From Syngnathus acus (Eukaryota > Chordata > Actinopteri > Syngnathiformes > Syngnathidae): 64,000 bases of DNA. Location: positions 9,072,501-9,136,500 of the forward strand of contig NC_051101.1 of assembly GCF_901709675.1 (NCBI RefSeq). Direction: 5' to 3'. The notes beneath the pieces are model-generated. The model ran no database searches, was not told where the DNA came from, and saw only the letters and a list, made by a program, of their open reading frames with translations. The translations under genes were made by a program, and so were the position numbers. Every line of letters starts with the position of its first letter. Positions within the stretch are counted from its first letter, which is position 1. This document shows positions 1 to 30,749 of this stretch, one piece after another.

Positions 1-1053
1 CATCGTAGTGAGGGGGAAGTGTTCGTCAACTGTGCAGTTCGTTGATGAATCTGCACTCCAAACTCCACTTCCTGGCTCTGTGTGTACGTGTGCGAAAGGT
101 GTGGTAGGTAAACTGCAAGTAAGGGAGGCAACTTGCCTGAGGTAAGTAGTTTACGCACACTATATACGTATGTCAAGTTGAAGATACGTGTGTAAAACAA
201 AACAACAGATAGGTAAAAGTATAACTGATTCAAGCCTCTACTTTGGTACAAATAAAACACACACTGAAATGTACTAGGGGTTTTTTTTCTTCACAACTTC
301 GCATACAAATTGAAGCAACGCCTTAACTAAGTAACAAAGCTTAGTCTGACCTGTTTTTCATGATTAGAGGATTTTTGAAAACCAGAAGCTTAAAAAGACA
401 AAAGACAACAAATCATCTTGAATGTGGCCATGAATGGGTATTTAAAAAAAAAAAACCCAAAGCCTCAGGAGTAGTGGAGCCTTTTCTGCAGATATGTCTG
501 GGTGATAGTGTTCCCTTTAAAGTGCACAGCAGGGAGTCGCGGGGTTTGGCACAATGCGTATGAATGGCTTGTTTGTCACGTTTCTGCCTTTGGAGGCATT
601 TAAAATGCTTTTTCTTTCCTCCGGAATTCAATTATGTTCGCCACAGAAACCCTCAAGCAATGCATATTAGCAAATGTCAGTCAATAAAGGCCTGATATCA
701 GACTTATGTAGAGATTATCATTGATATCATATATCATTTGAATTTATTTCTTCTCCTCAAACAATGAGAATCGATGGGAAAATGTATCGATAAGGAGTAT
801 TGATAATGGAACAGGGATCAGTCATTTCTAATCAATAACCATCCCTATAGGCTATACTGCTTCTCATATTGTACAAACAGACATTTTTCTCCCCATTAGG
901 AGTGGGGCAGACAGATTCAGTCATCAATCACAATTTTGTCATTTTTAAAATTCCCACATTTCCAATCATTTGCTTCTCAAGATGTGTTCTAGTGCAAAAA
1001 GAAAACTTATTTTTAAATCACAAAATAAACAGCATAGATAAAATGTCTAATAT
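1..1053. other. Flank downstream of tmem158, no gene seen
   Basis: AT-rich sequence with short frames only and no recognisable protein. A stretch around 720-850 has several ATCGAT/TTGATA-like words and may be old repeat, but it is too diverged to name. The tmem158 transcript, which runs leftwards, probably ends near 1050. Confidence 0.5.
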
Positions 1054-1059
1054 TTTATT
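1054..1059 (-). other. Candidate tmem158 polyadenylation signal
   Basis: TTTATT on the plus strand reads AATAAA on the minus strand. It lies about 500 bases past the tmem158 stop codon, a plausible 3' UTR length. Other AT-rich hexamers occur nearby, so this is a best guess. Confidence 0.35.
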
Positions 1060-1553
1060 GTAATGTATATTGTTTATATTGTAACAGATACAAATAAAAC
1101 ACATACTGTATATTGATCTTGATATTATAAATCTATCATTAAAAACACTGAAAAGTGAAAACCACTTCAACAACTCCTTTGTCAGAAAAGGCGTACATTT
1201 TATACAACGATTATATGTTTTCAGTACATGTGCAGTGCAAAAGTTCTACACGAGGTATAAGGCAAACATTCTAGAAAGGTTGAAAACTACAAAGACGGTT
1301 TTGAGAGAAAATTGTGCACGATATACGCTGACATATTTGGCTATATAGGCCTACAAGTATACAAAAACAGATTGGTCCCACTAGAACTCACGCATACATA
1401 GAGAACATTCCTACCTTGTTCCTCTGAAGAGGTTTGTTGGAATTCCAAATGACCTACATTTCAATTAACAGTCATTCATTCATTGTGGCAAGGAGTATAA
1501 TGGCTACAATTAATTTTAGGTATAGGCAGCACGGGCTCGTCAGATCAGATCAG

Positions 1554-2258
1554 TCATCTTGGTCTTCTCTGCTCCATCCCATTAGGTAGGAAGCCTGCAA
1601 TGATAGGAACCGGCCATATGAGAGCAGCAACACTCCACACAATAATGACCAGAGTCATGAAACAAGCCACAAGTGTGGACTCGATGGGCTTTCTGTTCAG
1701 CCTCCAACTTTTGTCACCCTTCAGCTCGTCGAGGCTGAAATCCACGCAGCAAAACGTGACTTGATCGCCGCTCTGCTGGCCCCTCGCCCTGCCGGGGACG
1801 AGCCTCCTGTAGCGGGACAGCCCGCAACCCACGCATAGCCTCAACTCCTGCTGACCCCCGGTGGTCCCCAGATGCTCGATGATGACGGGCGAGATGGCCC
1901 GGTTGAACGAGGCGGAGAAAAAAGCCCGTCCGTGGTTGTTGGTGGTGTAGATGAGCACGTCGCACTGGAAGCCGAAGCTGCTGTCCCAGCGGGCCACCAA
2001 CGAGGAGGGCAGCAGTCTCTGGACGCTCACGTTGCATTGGGACGGCGTCTGCAGGGACGACGACGCGTCCGGGGACGCTTCGCTCCCTTCCGCGGACCTC
2101 TTGGACAAGCGCACGTCCACCCCAAAGTCGGCCAGGAACCTGTTGGAGGAGTTGACGGGCGGCAGCAGCATGTCCTCGTCGCTCCAGCTCTGGCATCGCT
2201 GGACAAGTCCGGCCACCGCGGTCAGCGCCAGCAGCAGGGTCCGACACTTGTTCAGCAT
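1554..2258 (-). CDS. tmem158: Transmembrane protein 158 (Ras-induced senescence protein 1), single exon
   Basis: The 234-residue protein is a type I membrane glycoprotein. The mammalian orthologue was found as a Ras-induced, senescence-linked gene and as a binding protein for a neurotrophic peptide; its biochemical role is not settled. Residues 1-24 form a hydrophobic signal peptide. Candidate N-glycosylation sites are N36 (NSS) and N76 (NVS). Residues 75-180 carry the conserved extracellular cysteines, including the pairs CVGC and FCC. Residues 185-231, from WRLNRKPIES through one membrane span (about 195-222) to GMEQRR, match my recollection of human TMEM158 almost residue for residue. Human TMEM158 is about 300 residues; the fish protein lacks the alanine-rich C-terminal tail and ends RRPR. 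The ATG at 2258 leads directly into the signal peptide. The coding region is GC- and CpG-rich against AT-rich surroundings. Its position beside lars2, divergently transcribed, matches human 3p21.31. Confidence 0.96.
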   Translation of the reverse strand: MLNKCRTLLLALTAVAGLVQRCQSWSDEDMLLPPVNSSNRFLADFGVDVRLSKRSAEGSEASPDASSSLQTPSQCNVSVQRLLPSSLVARWDSSFGFQCDVLIYTTNNHGRAFFSASFNRAISPVIIEHLGTTGGQQELRLCVGCGLSRYRRLVPGRARGQQSGDQVTFCCVDFSLDELKGDKSWRLNRKPIESTLVACFMTLVIIVWSVAALIWPVPIIAGFLPNGMEQRRPR

Positions 2259-2287
2259 GGCCCGGGGCGCGTCTCACCTGCTCGCAT
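2252..2287 (-). promoter_or_regulatory. Overlapping upstream open frame in the tmem158 leader
   Basis: An ATG at 2287 on the minus strand, in strong context (ACC before the ATG), opens an 11-codon frame. Its TGA (2254-2252) lies just past the tmem158 start codon in a different frame. If transcription starts upstream of 2287, ribosomes using this ATG would bypass the main start. A consensus splice donor (CAG/GTGAG) also sits inside this short frame, so a leader intron could remove part of it. Confidence 0.45.
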
Positions 2288-2420
2288 GGTGCGTGGGACG
2301 ATCCGCTGGTGATTTTTAACTGCGCCGATCCAGATGGAGAGATTCTATCCTCTTCCCGACTGGTGGGAATGGAAATGTCCAATGGCTGTCACACGCGCGC
2401 ACCCCCTCCTCCTTTCCTCC
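2259..2420 (-). promoter_or_regulatory. Putative tmem158 leader and promoter
   Basis: CpG-bearing sequence continues about 150 bases upstream of the start codon. It contains an inverted CCAAT box (CCAATGG on the plus strand near 2379), a GGAATG TEAD-like word and a pyrimidine-rich CCTCCTCCTTTCC tract. There is no clear TATA box. The transcription start cannot be placed from sequence alone. Confidence 0.3.
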
Positions 2421-5400
2421 TCATCCAACTGTGTCCTGCGTGGCTCCCCTCAATCCATTTACCCCCCTCGTTGTCATTCACCAAAGGGAAAAAGAACGAG
2501 AGCTCGATCGGGATGCATGCACTGTATGTTTCTTTCATCATCCGGATCCGTTCTCCAACAGTGGTGAAAAGAAACGAAGTAAAATACTTCGTTACAGTAC
2601 TTAAATAACTATCGGTGTTATTTGAAATTAGACATGTTGTGCCTCTTATTTTGTCATTCATTTGAAAAAGAAAAAAAAAGACGGAAGATGAACAATGACG
2701 GCAACCGATTTTGAAGAAACATATTCCCCATTATTTGAGATAACTGATTGGTGTTAATTGTTGGCTACAAGACTGATCGTGAATACTACACTTTGTCATG
2801 TGCCTAAAAAAACATATTGCATTCAATGTCTATTTTTAAAAAAAGACAAACAAGTTGGCTCAGAGTATTTGTTATCATTAGGTAACATGGCCTTTCTATT
2901 ATCAATTGATAAAAGTTTGTTTGATAGTATCAAAGTTGAGTTGACAATACCTGGCTGTTGGTTTAAAAAGCATGAAAAGCGATGGTTTTTATTATTTTTA
3001 TTTTTTTTTAACAACAAACAACCAAGTAAAGCTTCTGTGTTTGTTCTGGGATTTTGCAATGCTTTTCAAAACAGGAACAATGAACTAATTGTCCTTTCAT
3101 GTTACCTCACCTCTTGTCCTCTGTGGAAAGGGAAGGGGGAGGAGTAATAAATAATAATGGCTGCATTATAATCATAATTATGTAATGTCTCAGAAAAGAC
3201 AGTGAGTTATTGGCAGAACTGGATTGCCCAACGGGAATAACAAAGAGATTGATTCTTCTCTTCTCGCTATTCTCTTAGCAGTTAATGAAGTCAACAAACA
3301 TCACTTGAAAGAACTGTTTGCCTCTGTAAATCGCATCATTTGCTGTTGAGGGCCTGGCTTTGTAGATTTGATGTGATGGTCAGCTGAAATGAAAAACCCT
3401 TTGGCCTCAATTTGCATCTGAAAGCGCTCGCCCTCTTCTTCTGTTTTAATTATGACGGCAAACCTTTTTGCTCACAGACAATTGTGCGCTTATTTCGTTC
3501 CAGTTCGGCACAGTCAGATGTCTCACTCTTCCTAAACACAGGTCACTCCGTCCGTCTCAGATATGCCGTTGTGTGAACGGAACAAAAATGTAAATGGTTT
3601 TCGTGTTCATTAATTATGCTATAAAAATGTAAATTGGTTTGGTGACAAAAATACAAATGGGACTAAGATAAAGTCTCTTGTGCCAAAGGAGAATGCATAA
3701 AAGATTCATTTTCTCAAAGTGCGGCTCTTTCCACAGGAAGCTGAGATGAGGAAGCATTTGTGGCATGTGGCTGGCCGCTAGCCGCTCTGTGCTGGATCAG
3801 ACACCATTAGTCTAAAACGCAGACTCTGACTTAATTAGAAACAAAGAATTAGGTCTGTGCGTTTTCATAACTGCAAAGTTCAGCTCCGCGCTCACATCAC
3901 AGTCTGGAGAAACCCCGATTTGTCTCCTGTGGGCCTGTCATAGCACCAATCACTGCCAGGACTCATCGCCACGGCAACCAAATGGGGCTCTCCCTGGAGG
4001 TGTGAGAACAGTGGAGTCCACTGATGAGGAACAACACACTATGTTCAGTGGAGGAAGACGGTCCTAATACTTCACTGTCACCGTTTTAACGTCTGATTCA
4101 AGACAACAGTCTTGAAATGAATGGCAGTAGAAAGTCATGTGAATCAATACATTTGTAAATCATACATAAATGGACTAAACTAAAAAAAACTTGATTACAC
4201 TATTGAGAATATGGAAAGAAGAACGTGCAGCACGGTGGACTAGTGGCAAGCACGTCTGCTTCATAGACTAAGGTTCTGTGCCCTGCAAAAGCCTAATGAC
4301 AAGTTTGTGCTGTACCCTGCCTCGTTTTTAAAGTCAGCTGGGATAGGTTTCAAACTTGCAACATGTAATCCTAATGAAAACAAAAGGTATAGAAAAATTG
4401 TTGTTTTTATGCCCGGGGCAAGTCTGGGGTCAAAGTGCAATCTAACTATGAGCATGTGTTTTCTTTCTTTTGGCATAGTATTTTCCAAGACTTGTGCAGA
4501 CAAAAGAGGATGTTTGCGCCGTTGTGGGATGAAACACAGTCGATTCCTAGCTTCCCCTCATCATGTTTAGCAGAAATTGACTCACTGGTGTCCATGTATG
4601 AGAATGTGTGTTTGTACAGATAAACTGCAAAGTCTCCTCTGATGATGTCATCAGCAGGTGACCCATGCCTTGCACTCCGCCTGATCGAGCGTTTGTTTGT
4701 AGTAAGGTAAGGTTCGATTACAAACCAGAATCCAAACACTCAGTTACTTTCGACTCTTTTTGCAGGAAGATTCAATCTGTCGGCTGGCTACACAACACAC
4801 ATCAAATCAATAGAAATTTAGGTTGCGCAATATGCATGGGGATGAAAAGCCTGTCCTAGACTATTCAGTGAACTCTAAAGACGCAACTCCTTGGTGTTAA
4901 ATTAAGAAGTCATTCGAGAAGAAAATCCTTGGGTACTGATAGAATGTCAAACAGTCTGCAACATATGGATAACAGTGAGAAAACACATCTAGTCTCTTCT
5001 TCGAGAGCCTACTGCAACAAAACCCAATCTAGATCAGAGTGATTGATAAGGCTGATGCTTTAAGATGTTCTTCTAACCACACAGCTGACCCTCCTACATA
5101 TCATGCTTCTCTCCTCCGTGTGAACAGATAAGTGAAGAACACACCAGTCTGTCACCCAGGGAATAACATCACAGAAAACGAAAGTCAGGGGGTCATGCAG
5201 GGACCTGTCAGGAAGCTCCTTGCCGTTCTTGAGATGGTGTGAGATTGCTTCTCCGTTGTGCTCCAAACAGCGCCAACCCATCTCGATTGATTGGGAAGTG
5301 CACGGTTGTTCTAGGTCACCTTGGACAGGTAAAGGCAAGCCCCCGCCCAGATGCATTCAGAGATCGTTTTCCACATAACGCACCGCTGCTCCAGTAGTTC

Positions 5401-7271
5401 TGCGTGGTCATCTGTCTCGCGGTTCTCTGTTCGTGAAACGTAATCGTCCCCAGAAACAAGCGGAGAGAAGCAACGGGGTGATTACCGTTTTTTTGTCATG
5501 GAGGCAACAGGGAGGCGGATGTGGGTAGAGTAGGATGATTGGTTCCTTTCAAAAGAGATTTGTTTGAAAAACAACCAACAATCTGCCGAGACCCAAAGGC
5601 AACAGAGCAATTCACAAATGCTCACTTTGAACACAACCAAAAAAAAAAAAAAAAGGAATTGACAAAAAATGTCTTTGTGGAATGATACGCAGCTACTATT
5701 TTGGGCATGCAGCTCATTAGAGAGAAATGAAAATAAGTAGAACACTGAGATGGACCGTTGAAATAGGATGAGACATTTTCTCATACCTTGTTTTGGTTTT
5801 TAGTCAGTTGCTGCGAGATTTGTGACATCAAACTTGCCAGCACAGACAGCATGAAGCTGCCACCTGTCCCTACATTTTGTTTTTATCATTTTTCCCTCAA
5901 GCCCATGTTAAAACTGTTCTATGGATTAAAAAAAACACAAGCAGACTATTCGCCAAGGGCAATTGAAGAAGTTTTAAAAAAGTTTTTTTCTTTTCTCATC
6001 TATGCCAGAAACAATTAGGTAGCTCACAGACAGAACGATGAAATCCTCTTCAGCTAAATTGCATAAGGTACCTGTGCCTCACAACATTTGATAGTTTCCC
6101 CAAGAAAACCAAATTGTGCTTATGAATTTACAGAACCTGGATCTGATTCGAATCAGTGCTGTTGCCAGGGTAGCAGACAGTTGCTTGGATACTTAAATGT
6201 GTGAGAGCAGGCATAGGCTGAAAAAATATTGTGTAAAAACTTCATTCAATCAGGGTGTCATTTAAATGTTCTTGAAATGTTTCAAAATATTAATCAAATA
6301 ATTCTTACAATGTGTTTCTATAATGGAGGAAAACAGATCCTTGGTTCCAATAATAATCCTTCAGTTTTTATTGATTCTTCATTCTTTGAGGTTTATAATG
6401 TGGATTTTTGTGAATTATGAATATGCACATCTCATCATACTATACAAATTATTCAAGCGTTTCTTGTCAGGATGTTGCTTTTTGCAAAAAATTACAAACT
6501 TAATTCAACAGCGGATCCAGTTCTCAATAAAAATGAGGAAGAATTCGATTTATTGATCTGTAGAAATCTTGTCGTGCGTAGTGCGGAGAGTTTATGCTTC
6601 CGCTGTGGTAAAAACGCATTGCTCCTTCACTCATCCACCTAACCTGAAGTAAAAGTGCCCACTTGCATCTGATGTATGACTGCGGGGCAACAGTGATGCC
6701 TCGCGTTTATCTTCCAGATGTCAGGCGTCGGTCTCCCCCGCATCAGCTTGGACTCCTTCGTTCTTTCCGCATTTTAGATCAAAGATTGCCTTTTTCACTA
6801 AAGCCTCTCTGTGATGAGGAGCAGTGCTGGTGGAGGTGATCTCTCAGCCAACAGTTTCTCCATACTGGCATCAAAGAAGTGTTCCTCTCATATGGTAACC
6901 CTCCTGAGAAAGCACTTCAGAGTCATTTCAGTCGTATTTGATGATCTGTACTGGATTATAGGTGACCTCATTTAATTTGGTCATTTAAATAAAGATTGGC
7001 AGGAGTGCACTGGAATATGCAAACCCCCCAAATGTACTGAAGAAGTGCCACCATTTGGGTCTAAAGTCCCTCATGCACAGCCCCGCTTGACAGGTTGCTG
7101 TTCTGTGTGCTGTTTGGTTAATTTTATATCACCGTTAATCATTAATGATGCCGTTAATTGTTAGATACTTTCCACTGACACTGTAACCTGTTTTACTGCT
7201 ACTATAAATTGCTATGTCTGACACAGATTAGAATTTTTATTTCATGACTTAAAATTTATTTAAAAAAAAAA
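2421..7271. other. Intergenic region between tmem158 and lars2
   Basis: About 5 kb between divergently transcribed genes. It has only short unconserved frames. Apart from a decayed SINE near 4.3 kb I see no gene. The stretch 3240-4050 is less repetitive and more balanced in composition than its surroundings, and could hold conserved regulatory sequence for tmem158; that is inference and needs alignment. Confidence 0.5.
4226..4397 (+). repeat. Decayed tRNA-derived SINE
   Basis: The head GCACGGTGGACTAGTGGCAA is the A-box region of the common teleost SINE type (TAGTGGTTAGC in intact copies). Its tail has the typical words CAGCTGGGATAGG, CCTAATGA and GGTATAGAAAA. The middle of the element is missing and many positions have decayed. 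Confidence 0.75.
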
Positions 7272-7397
<126 letters not shown>

Positions 7398-7559
7398 TAA
7401 ATAAATAAATTATATATAAATAAAAAAATATCAAGAAAATAAATAAAAATTATATGTATACATTATATACAATATTGGCTTTAAGCTTTTTACTTGTTGA
7501 GCAAAGAATATACATATTCTGCGCCGTCTCCATCAGGCGTTACAACCTACGTCATCATT

Positions 7560-7727
7560 TTGTCCGTCTCAATAAAGTTTATTCAAAACAATATGGCAGC
7601 GCTCTTGGAGCAGTCGTGCTCCGTGTAAACAGGTCACTGACAGCTCCATTTAAGGCTGCACATCATATTTCCATTATGGAGTTTTGAGCCATGATACATC
7701 CAAGGACGCGGATGAAAATCCAAAAAG
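7560..7727 (+). promoter_or_regulatory. Candidate lars2 promoter and 5' non-coding exon
   Basis: The first lars2 coding exon is preceded directly by a good splice acceptor (polypyrimidine then ACAG, ending 9134), so a non-coding exon should lie upstream. This interval is the best candidate. It contains ATATGGCAGCG at 7591, which resembles the YY1-type initiator of housekeeping genes, and ends in AAAAAG with a consensus donor GTAATA at 7728. If transcribed it would carry a short upstream frame starting at 7593 (ATGGCAGCG, ending GTGTAA). RNA evidence would be needed to fix the exon. Confidence 0.35.
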
Positions 7728-8242
7728 GTAATAAACACTCCACGTTTTGTTATTTACTTTTGAAAGCTGCATGAAAGACGCAACTGTGAAGAAATCAATA
7801 ATAATTCTTATAATAATTGGATATTACTAGCGATAACTACCTGATATATGCAATATGTATACATGCAATATAAATATATATGCAATATATATATATTGAT
7901 CGTGGTTGTTTCTTGCAGTGGTCTAGAACTGAATTGCATCGGAGCTGTCATCGACAGCTTCCTTTGCTAATTTGCTACCAGGTTAATCAAAGGTTTCTAT
8001 AGCTGTTTTACCATTTTAAGACAGGCATATTTTAAGCTATTGATCAGTCAATTTAGAACAGAAACCATAATTCAGTTTTTATGATGCACAAAGTGCCCTC
8101 TGCTAACCTCTGTTTTCAAACTCAGTTTACTCGTACATATTCTTTTTTCAGAACTCCTCCCTTTGGAATGCGGAATTTAAAAATTGGGAACATCTTGAAC
8201 AAGTTTGACGTCACTTTATTTAAGAGATGGTTTAGCCAAATG

Positions 8243-8256
8243 GTCACCATAGAAAC
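8243..8256 (+). promoter_or_regulatory. RFX X-box-like motif
   Basis: GTCACCATAGAAAC fits the RFX consensus GTYNCCATRGNAAC. It lies in the inferred leader intron of lars2. Function is not shown. Confidence 0.35.
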
Positions 8257-8710
8257 ACAGGAGTCTTTCACCCTGCCTTGACTGCTGACATGCTGCAGTG
8301 ATTCTTGAAGGACACGTTCTCACAAGCTCTGGTGAGCAAGGACATGTGAAATTGTCACACAGCTTAGTTTGTTAATCTTTTAGGCTGCTCTGCTTAATCA
8401 AATTGCCATTTATAGTTTGCAAACTATCTTTTAATCAGATTTTTTTGTATCCTTTATTAGAGGTGGGATTTGCTCACTTTCCCAAAATGCTTTCATCTTT
8501 TCATGTCAGTTACTTCAGTCATATATTCAGAATGAAGCTTCTCATAAAATTCTGCATGGTTTCCAAGTATTAGCGATTACGGACCTCACTCACTGTTTTC
8601 TCTGTCTGCTTGCGGAGATTATCCGATGTCAGATATGCCACTGCATCGGTGTAGTGTTAACATGTTGGCCTGCTCACAATAGCAGACTCTGAAGAGAGTC
8701 CTCAGGCTAC

Positions 8711-8741
<31 letters not shown>
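8711..8741. repeat. (ATT)n microsatellite
   Basis: About ten uninterrupted ATT units in the inferred leader intron of lars2. Confidence 0.95.
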
Positions 8742-9138
8742 TTTAAGTATCAGTGATGGACATAATTATTCTTTAATTTGTCAACTGATCAAAACGAAGC
8801 GAACCATTCAAATGCAACCAGCCGAGGTGCTGTTAATTAAATCTCAGATTTGGATTTTAATGAAACTTGCTATATGATCCATAAAAAAAACCAATATTTT
8901 AAAAATAAACATCAATTCTTTCATCATTTGGCTCCCACTCAAAATTTAGCCCTTATATATGTTTACATTGCCTTACAATAAAGACATGGTGGGATGCATA
9001 TGGTGTGGAAGAATGTGAAAGCAGATTAATATCCAGACTTTTGCGTTATGTGCTTCCGCTTCAAACCAAAATTCCTTCGTCCAATCTGTTTTGAAACAAT
9101 GACTTTCAGCATCTGTCTTTGTTTTCTATGACAGAATC

Positions 9139-26990
<17,852 letters not shown>

Positions 26991-27302
26991 TGGTGGACTC
27001 CCTGCATGTGCAACTGTTTGGTGGGGGGGGGGAAAAAGAGGACTGTTATACACTGAAAACTCACTCCCGCATCCGCATGTCATCAACGCTATGTGCGGAA
27101 AGAGCCAGTGAAGGCACATTAAGTTAACTTTTAGCTCCTTTGCGACTCGGCACGACGGATTCACCACACACACTTGCATCGAGCCAATTATGTATCATCA
27201 CTGTTTTTACCAATGATATCATTTTATTTTTGCAGGTGAATCATAGTAATGGTTCATTTCCATGTGAAGCAAATGAGCTACATTTGAATTTGCCACTATG
27301 CA

Positions 27303-27753
27303 AATAAACAGTAAGATAAATAAACTCAATTTACCTAGTCGTTCCCATGTGACAGCTGTTCTGAAGCGCAAGTTTGCATAAACATTTTAAAACTTTAAAA
27401 CAAAAATGAGTTGGACATACTGAGTACAGCACAAAACAGCCATTTAATTTCCCTAATACAGTTTTGTATATTCTTGATGAACATTTCATGTCATGGAAAT
27501 AATGCAGGAAATGTATTTTTGTATTCTTTTTTGTTCATGTACGATATTTATGATTAATGTGCAAGTTTGTACAGCAAGTTTTACTTCTTTGGTTGCATAG
27601 ACATAATGTATTTTTGAACCAATGCTCGCTTTTATGTTGGGAAAGTGGTAGAGGACAGAAAATAATTTATCATGATTTCATTTTTTCCCCCCACCTCTAG
27701 GAATTATAAATATTATGTAAAAATATTTTATTGGTTGCTTTATTTTTAATAAA
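27303..27753 (+). other. lars2 3' end with two candidate polyadenylation signals
   Basis: AATAAA occurs at 27303-27308 and again at 27748-27753. The second is preceded by T-rich sequence and followed by GT/CT-rich sequence, as expected for a main cleavage site. That would give a 3' UTR of about 780 bases. The choice between them is not decided by sequence. Confidence 0.45.
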
Positions 27754-28330
27754 ATCTTTGCGTACAAAGTGGCCTCTATTTCCCCCCCCTCAAAAAAAAT
27801 GAATCTCTCCACTCCCCATTTTGTCAAGCCCTTTTAGACGGTCCCACAAGAACCAAAATACCACTCAAGATTCCAATCATTGCTCAGATATCCCTCGACT
27901 TCAGCGATGTCCTTTCATCTCATCTTCAACATGAGTCACGTGCTATCATGCCTTATCAAAGGTGATTATTGCCAAACATTTTGGAGGGCGTATTTCCACC
28001 CTAGCCTGCCATGTTTGGACAGGAGGCCTTTGCAGCTCCTTTAAAAGGTCATTCGGAAGACTTTAATAGTATTCATCAGATCGGTGTCTCTGCTCTGTTA
28101 GTCTGACGTGGCCATTTGCATTTTTCCTTGCAGAGCTCATGCACCAGACTGTTTTCATGTGTACTCCCAAAAGCTTATCTTTAATTGGCTGAGTGATTAA
28201 GCCAGTGATGTGCACATTCTTACTTGCTGTACAAGCAGTCAATACATTTGGATGTTCAGTATGTAACTAAAAGAAGAAGCACACAGGCCATGAGGAAGTG
28301 CTTCTATTTTTAATTAAAGATTAATGAAAG

Positions 28331-28632
28331 ATTAAAGTCCCAATGATCATCACACACACACCTGGGTGTGGTGAAATTTGTCCTCTGCATTTAACCCATC
28401 CCCGTGTGATTTTAATCCATCCCCTGGGGGAGAGGGGAGCAGTGAGCAGCAGCGGTGCCGCGCTCGGGAATCAGTTGGTGATCTAACCCCCCAATTCCAA
28501 CCCTTAATGCTGAGTGCCAAGCAGGGAGGCAATGGGTCCCATTTTTATAGTCTTTGGTATGACCCGGCCGGGGTTTGAACCCACAACCTTCCAGTCTCAG
28601 GGCGGACACTCTACCACTAGACCACTGAGCTG
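28331..28632 (-). repeat. tRNA-derived SINE, reverse orientation
   Basis: Read on the minus strand, the element begins AGCTCAGTGGTCTAGTGGTA, containing an A-box-like sequence (28619-28609), then a B-box GGGTTCAAACC (28582-28572), the two internal RNA polymerase III promoter boxes. The body contains the phrases well known in teleost genomes (GGGACCCATTGCCTCC, GGTTGGAATTGGGGGG, GGGATGGGTTAAATGCAGAG). It ends near 28331. It looks fairly intact and recent. Confidence 0.9.
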
Positions 28633-30749
28633 ATTGGAGAGGCTCTCCTCTTGACTGTGCAAATCATGCCATTTCAGCAAATTCCGTAAAGGTCTTGTTT
28701 TTGTTAAGGAAGTCACAGGCAATTCGAAACATGCAGACAGGAGCTGGAATTGTATCCTCACTGATCCTTTTACCCCCCCCCCCCCCCCATATTTTCGAGC
28801 TCATCAGGTGACGGGAAAAGGAGACGGGGGAGAGAATAACAGGAAGGGACACCAGGAATTATAAGCGAGAGGAAGCAAAGCATCAGTGTTGTGTTCTTTT
28901 GTTTTTGAGTCACGTTCAACTTGTTTAATTCGGTGCTGTCACAGTGCAGTAGGTGATGGTGCTAAAAATATGGTGTTGCCTCTTGAATTTCTACGTTTTC
29001 ACACATAGATACTGTGAATGGTGAATTGGAATTATGGATGGTACTTGTTTACCTTTTGTATTTCAATCTTTGTTGAAGCAAAATCCCTCTCCCACTTTAC
29101 CATTAAAATGCTCTGCAATTATACACCCCAAACGATAAGTCGACCGCCCAATTTTCTCTTAAAAAAAATTTTTTTTTTTAAAATGCCAAGACCATTTTAA
29201 TCGCCATCAGAAAATATTCCCTAATAGGGCACGTGTGAATATCATTAAGAATGAACATTTACTATAATAATGAATTTTGTCACTGACAGCACTGGAGTCA
29301 TTTTTTACTCGTTTAATGTCAGCTCTGCAGTTGCTATGACGACTAGAATCACTGAACCACGGTGACTCATCCGGGTATAGTTCTGCTTTATACTTGAGAT
29401 GTACAGCAAGAATTGTCCATGATGAAGTACAAAAGTCTTCTCATGAAGGAAAAGGCATGGTACACTTTATGGCCTTGAACGCCACATGGTTACAAAACTA
29501 TGATAAATACAGCTTGATGGTGTTAAAAATCATGGTCGATATAGAACACACTTCACTGTGTTGCTTTTTAAATGAATACTTAACCAGTACTGGAATTTGA
29601 CTTTAGCTTATACGCTTGCTTCATGAAATTCTACTACCTGAGAATACTTACTGTGTGTTTGTAAATGTAAATAATGCTGTCAATATTTGAATTTAATGCT
29701 TACAAGTATGAACTGAATAAGTTTCTTGACAAATAAGATTAGCTTTGCATTTGAGCTCCTTTTCTCTGACTTTCACACACCACAAGTGCTGCAGTGAGCA
29801 ATATGCGAAGGAAGGTTTCTCGCTGGAAGGTAAAGTTGCATAACGATGATTGTTTCCCTCCAAACCAACGTGGTGCCCTATAAAGGCTGTGTTTTTAATT
29901 AAAGCTGCAGCCTGCTACCTCTTTGTCACATCAGCTGGGATTTAAAGCTTATTAGGGTGGTTTATATATGCCAGTGAGGTTCACTATGCAATGCGGAAGG
30001 GTCACGGGCTGGAATGTGTGACATCACACAGCCAAAACAGAGGGGTCTGGAAATAGCTTACCTCAGCCACCAAGTCTAACACACCCATGCACAGTGATTG
30101 TGATGTTGCTTTGCCATCAAATGATGAAAGAGATCGTTTGAAAATTACAGAAATAAAATACGGTAGTGGTAAATACATTCCTCTCAGCATCCTGACTGAG
30201 AAAGGGCATGTGTTGCTTAAAATGTCTGGGAAATGTTTATATTAAATGATTGTTCCTCTGATTTCAAAACTTGTTTCATATCAATTTGTTTTTTGTTTTG
30301 TTTTATATATAATTATATGATGGGGTGTGTAATGATTTATATGGTCATAAAGACCCTCTGAGAGAAACTGGAACTACAATGTGGCCCGTGACAAAAAATA
30401 CTTTGATTGTAAAGGACAATCAAAAAATGGAAACAGAAAAATACACCTCCCTCATATCCCCCATACATTGCCAAATTGTAGCCATGGATGTGGAATATCT
30501 TGCCTCTCTGAATCTGTTAAGACAAGGAATTAGCAGTTACATTTTGTCTGCAAATATCTTTCATATAAAAGCATATTTCTTATTTTTGCATGAAATTATT
30601 TGGTGGGTGTAGGCCAGAAAAATTCTCCAATTCCGGAATGACCCCAATGTTGAGGGTAGAGCGAATTATTGTCTATTAAATATGATGTTGTTGTCCTAAT
30701 TTACACTATAATAATGACTATAATAATAACCAACGACTTTCGCCATGCT

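Noticed and set aside
720-850. Cluster of ATCGAT and TTGATA words
   Set aside because: It may be an old repeat, but there is no clear unit, terminus or second copy in the window.
1714-2382. Open frames of 222, 146 and 122 codons overlapping tmem158 in other frames
   Set aside because: They are shadows of the GC-rich tmem158 coding region, whose own frame matches a known protein family throughout.
2758-3147. 129-codon open frame upstream of tmem158
   Set aside because: Lysine- and phenylalanine-rich from A/T runs, no domain, no supporting splice sites.
28572-28630. Possible tRNA gene on the minus strand
   Set aside because: A-box and B-box are present, but the flanking body and tail show it is the head of a SINE; I did not find a full cloverleaf.
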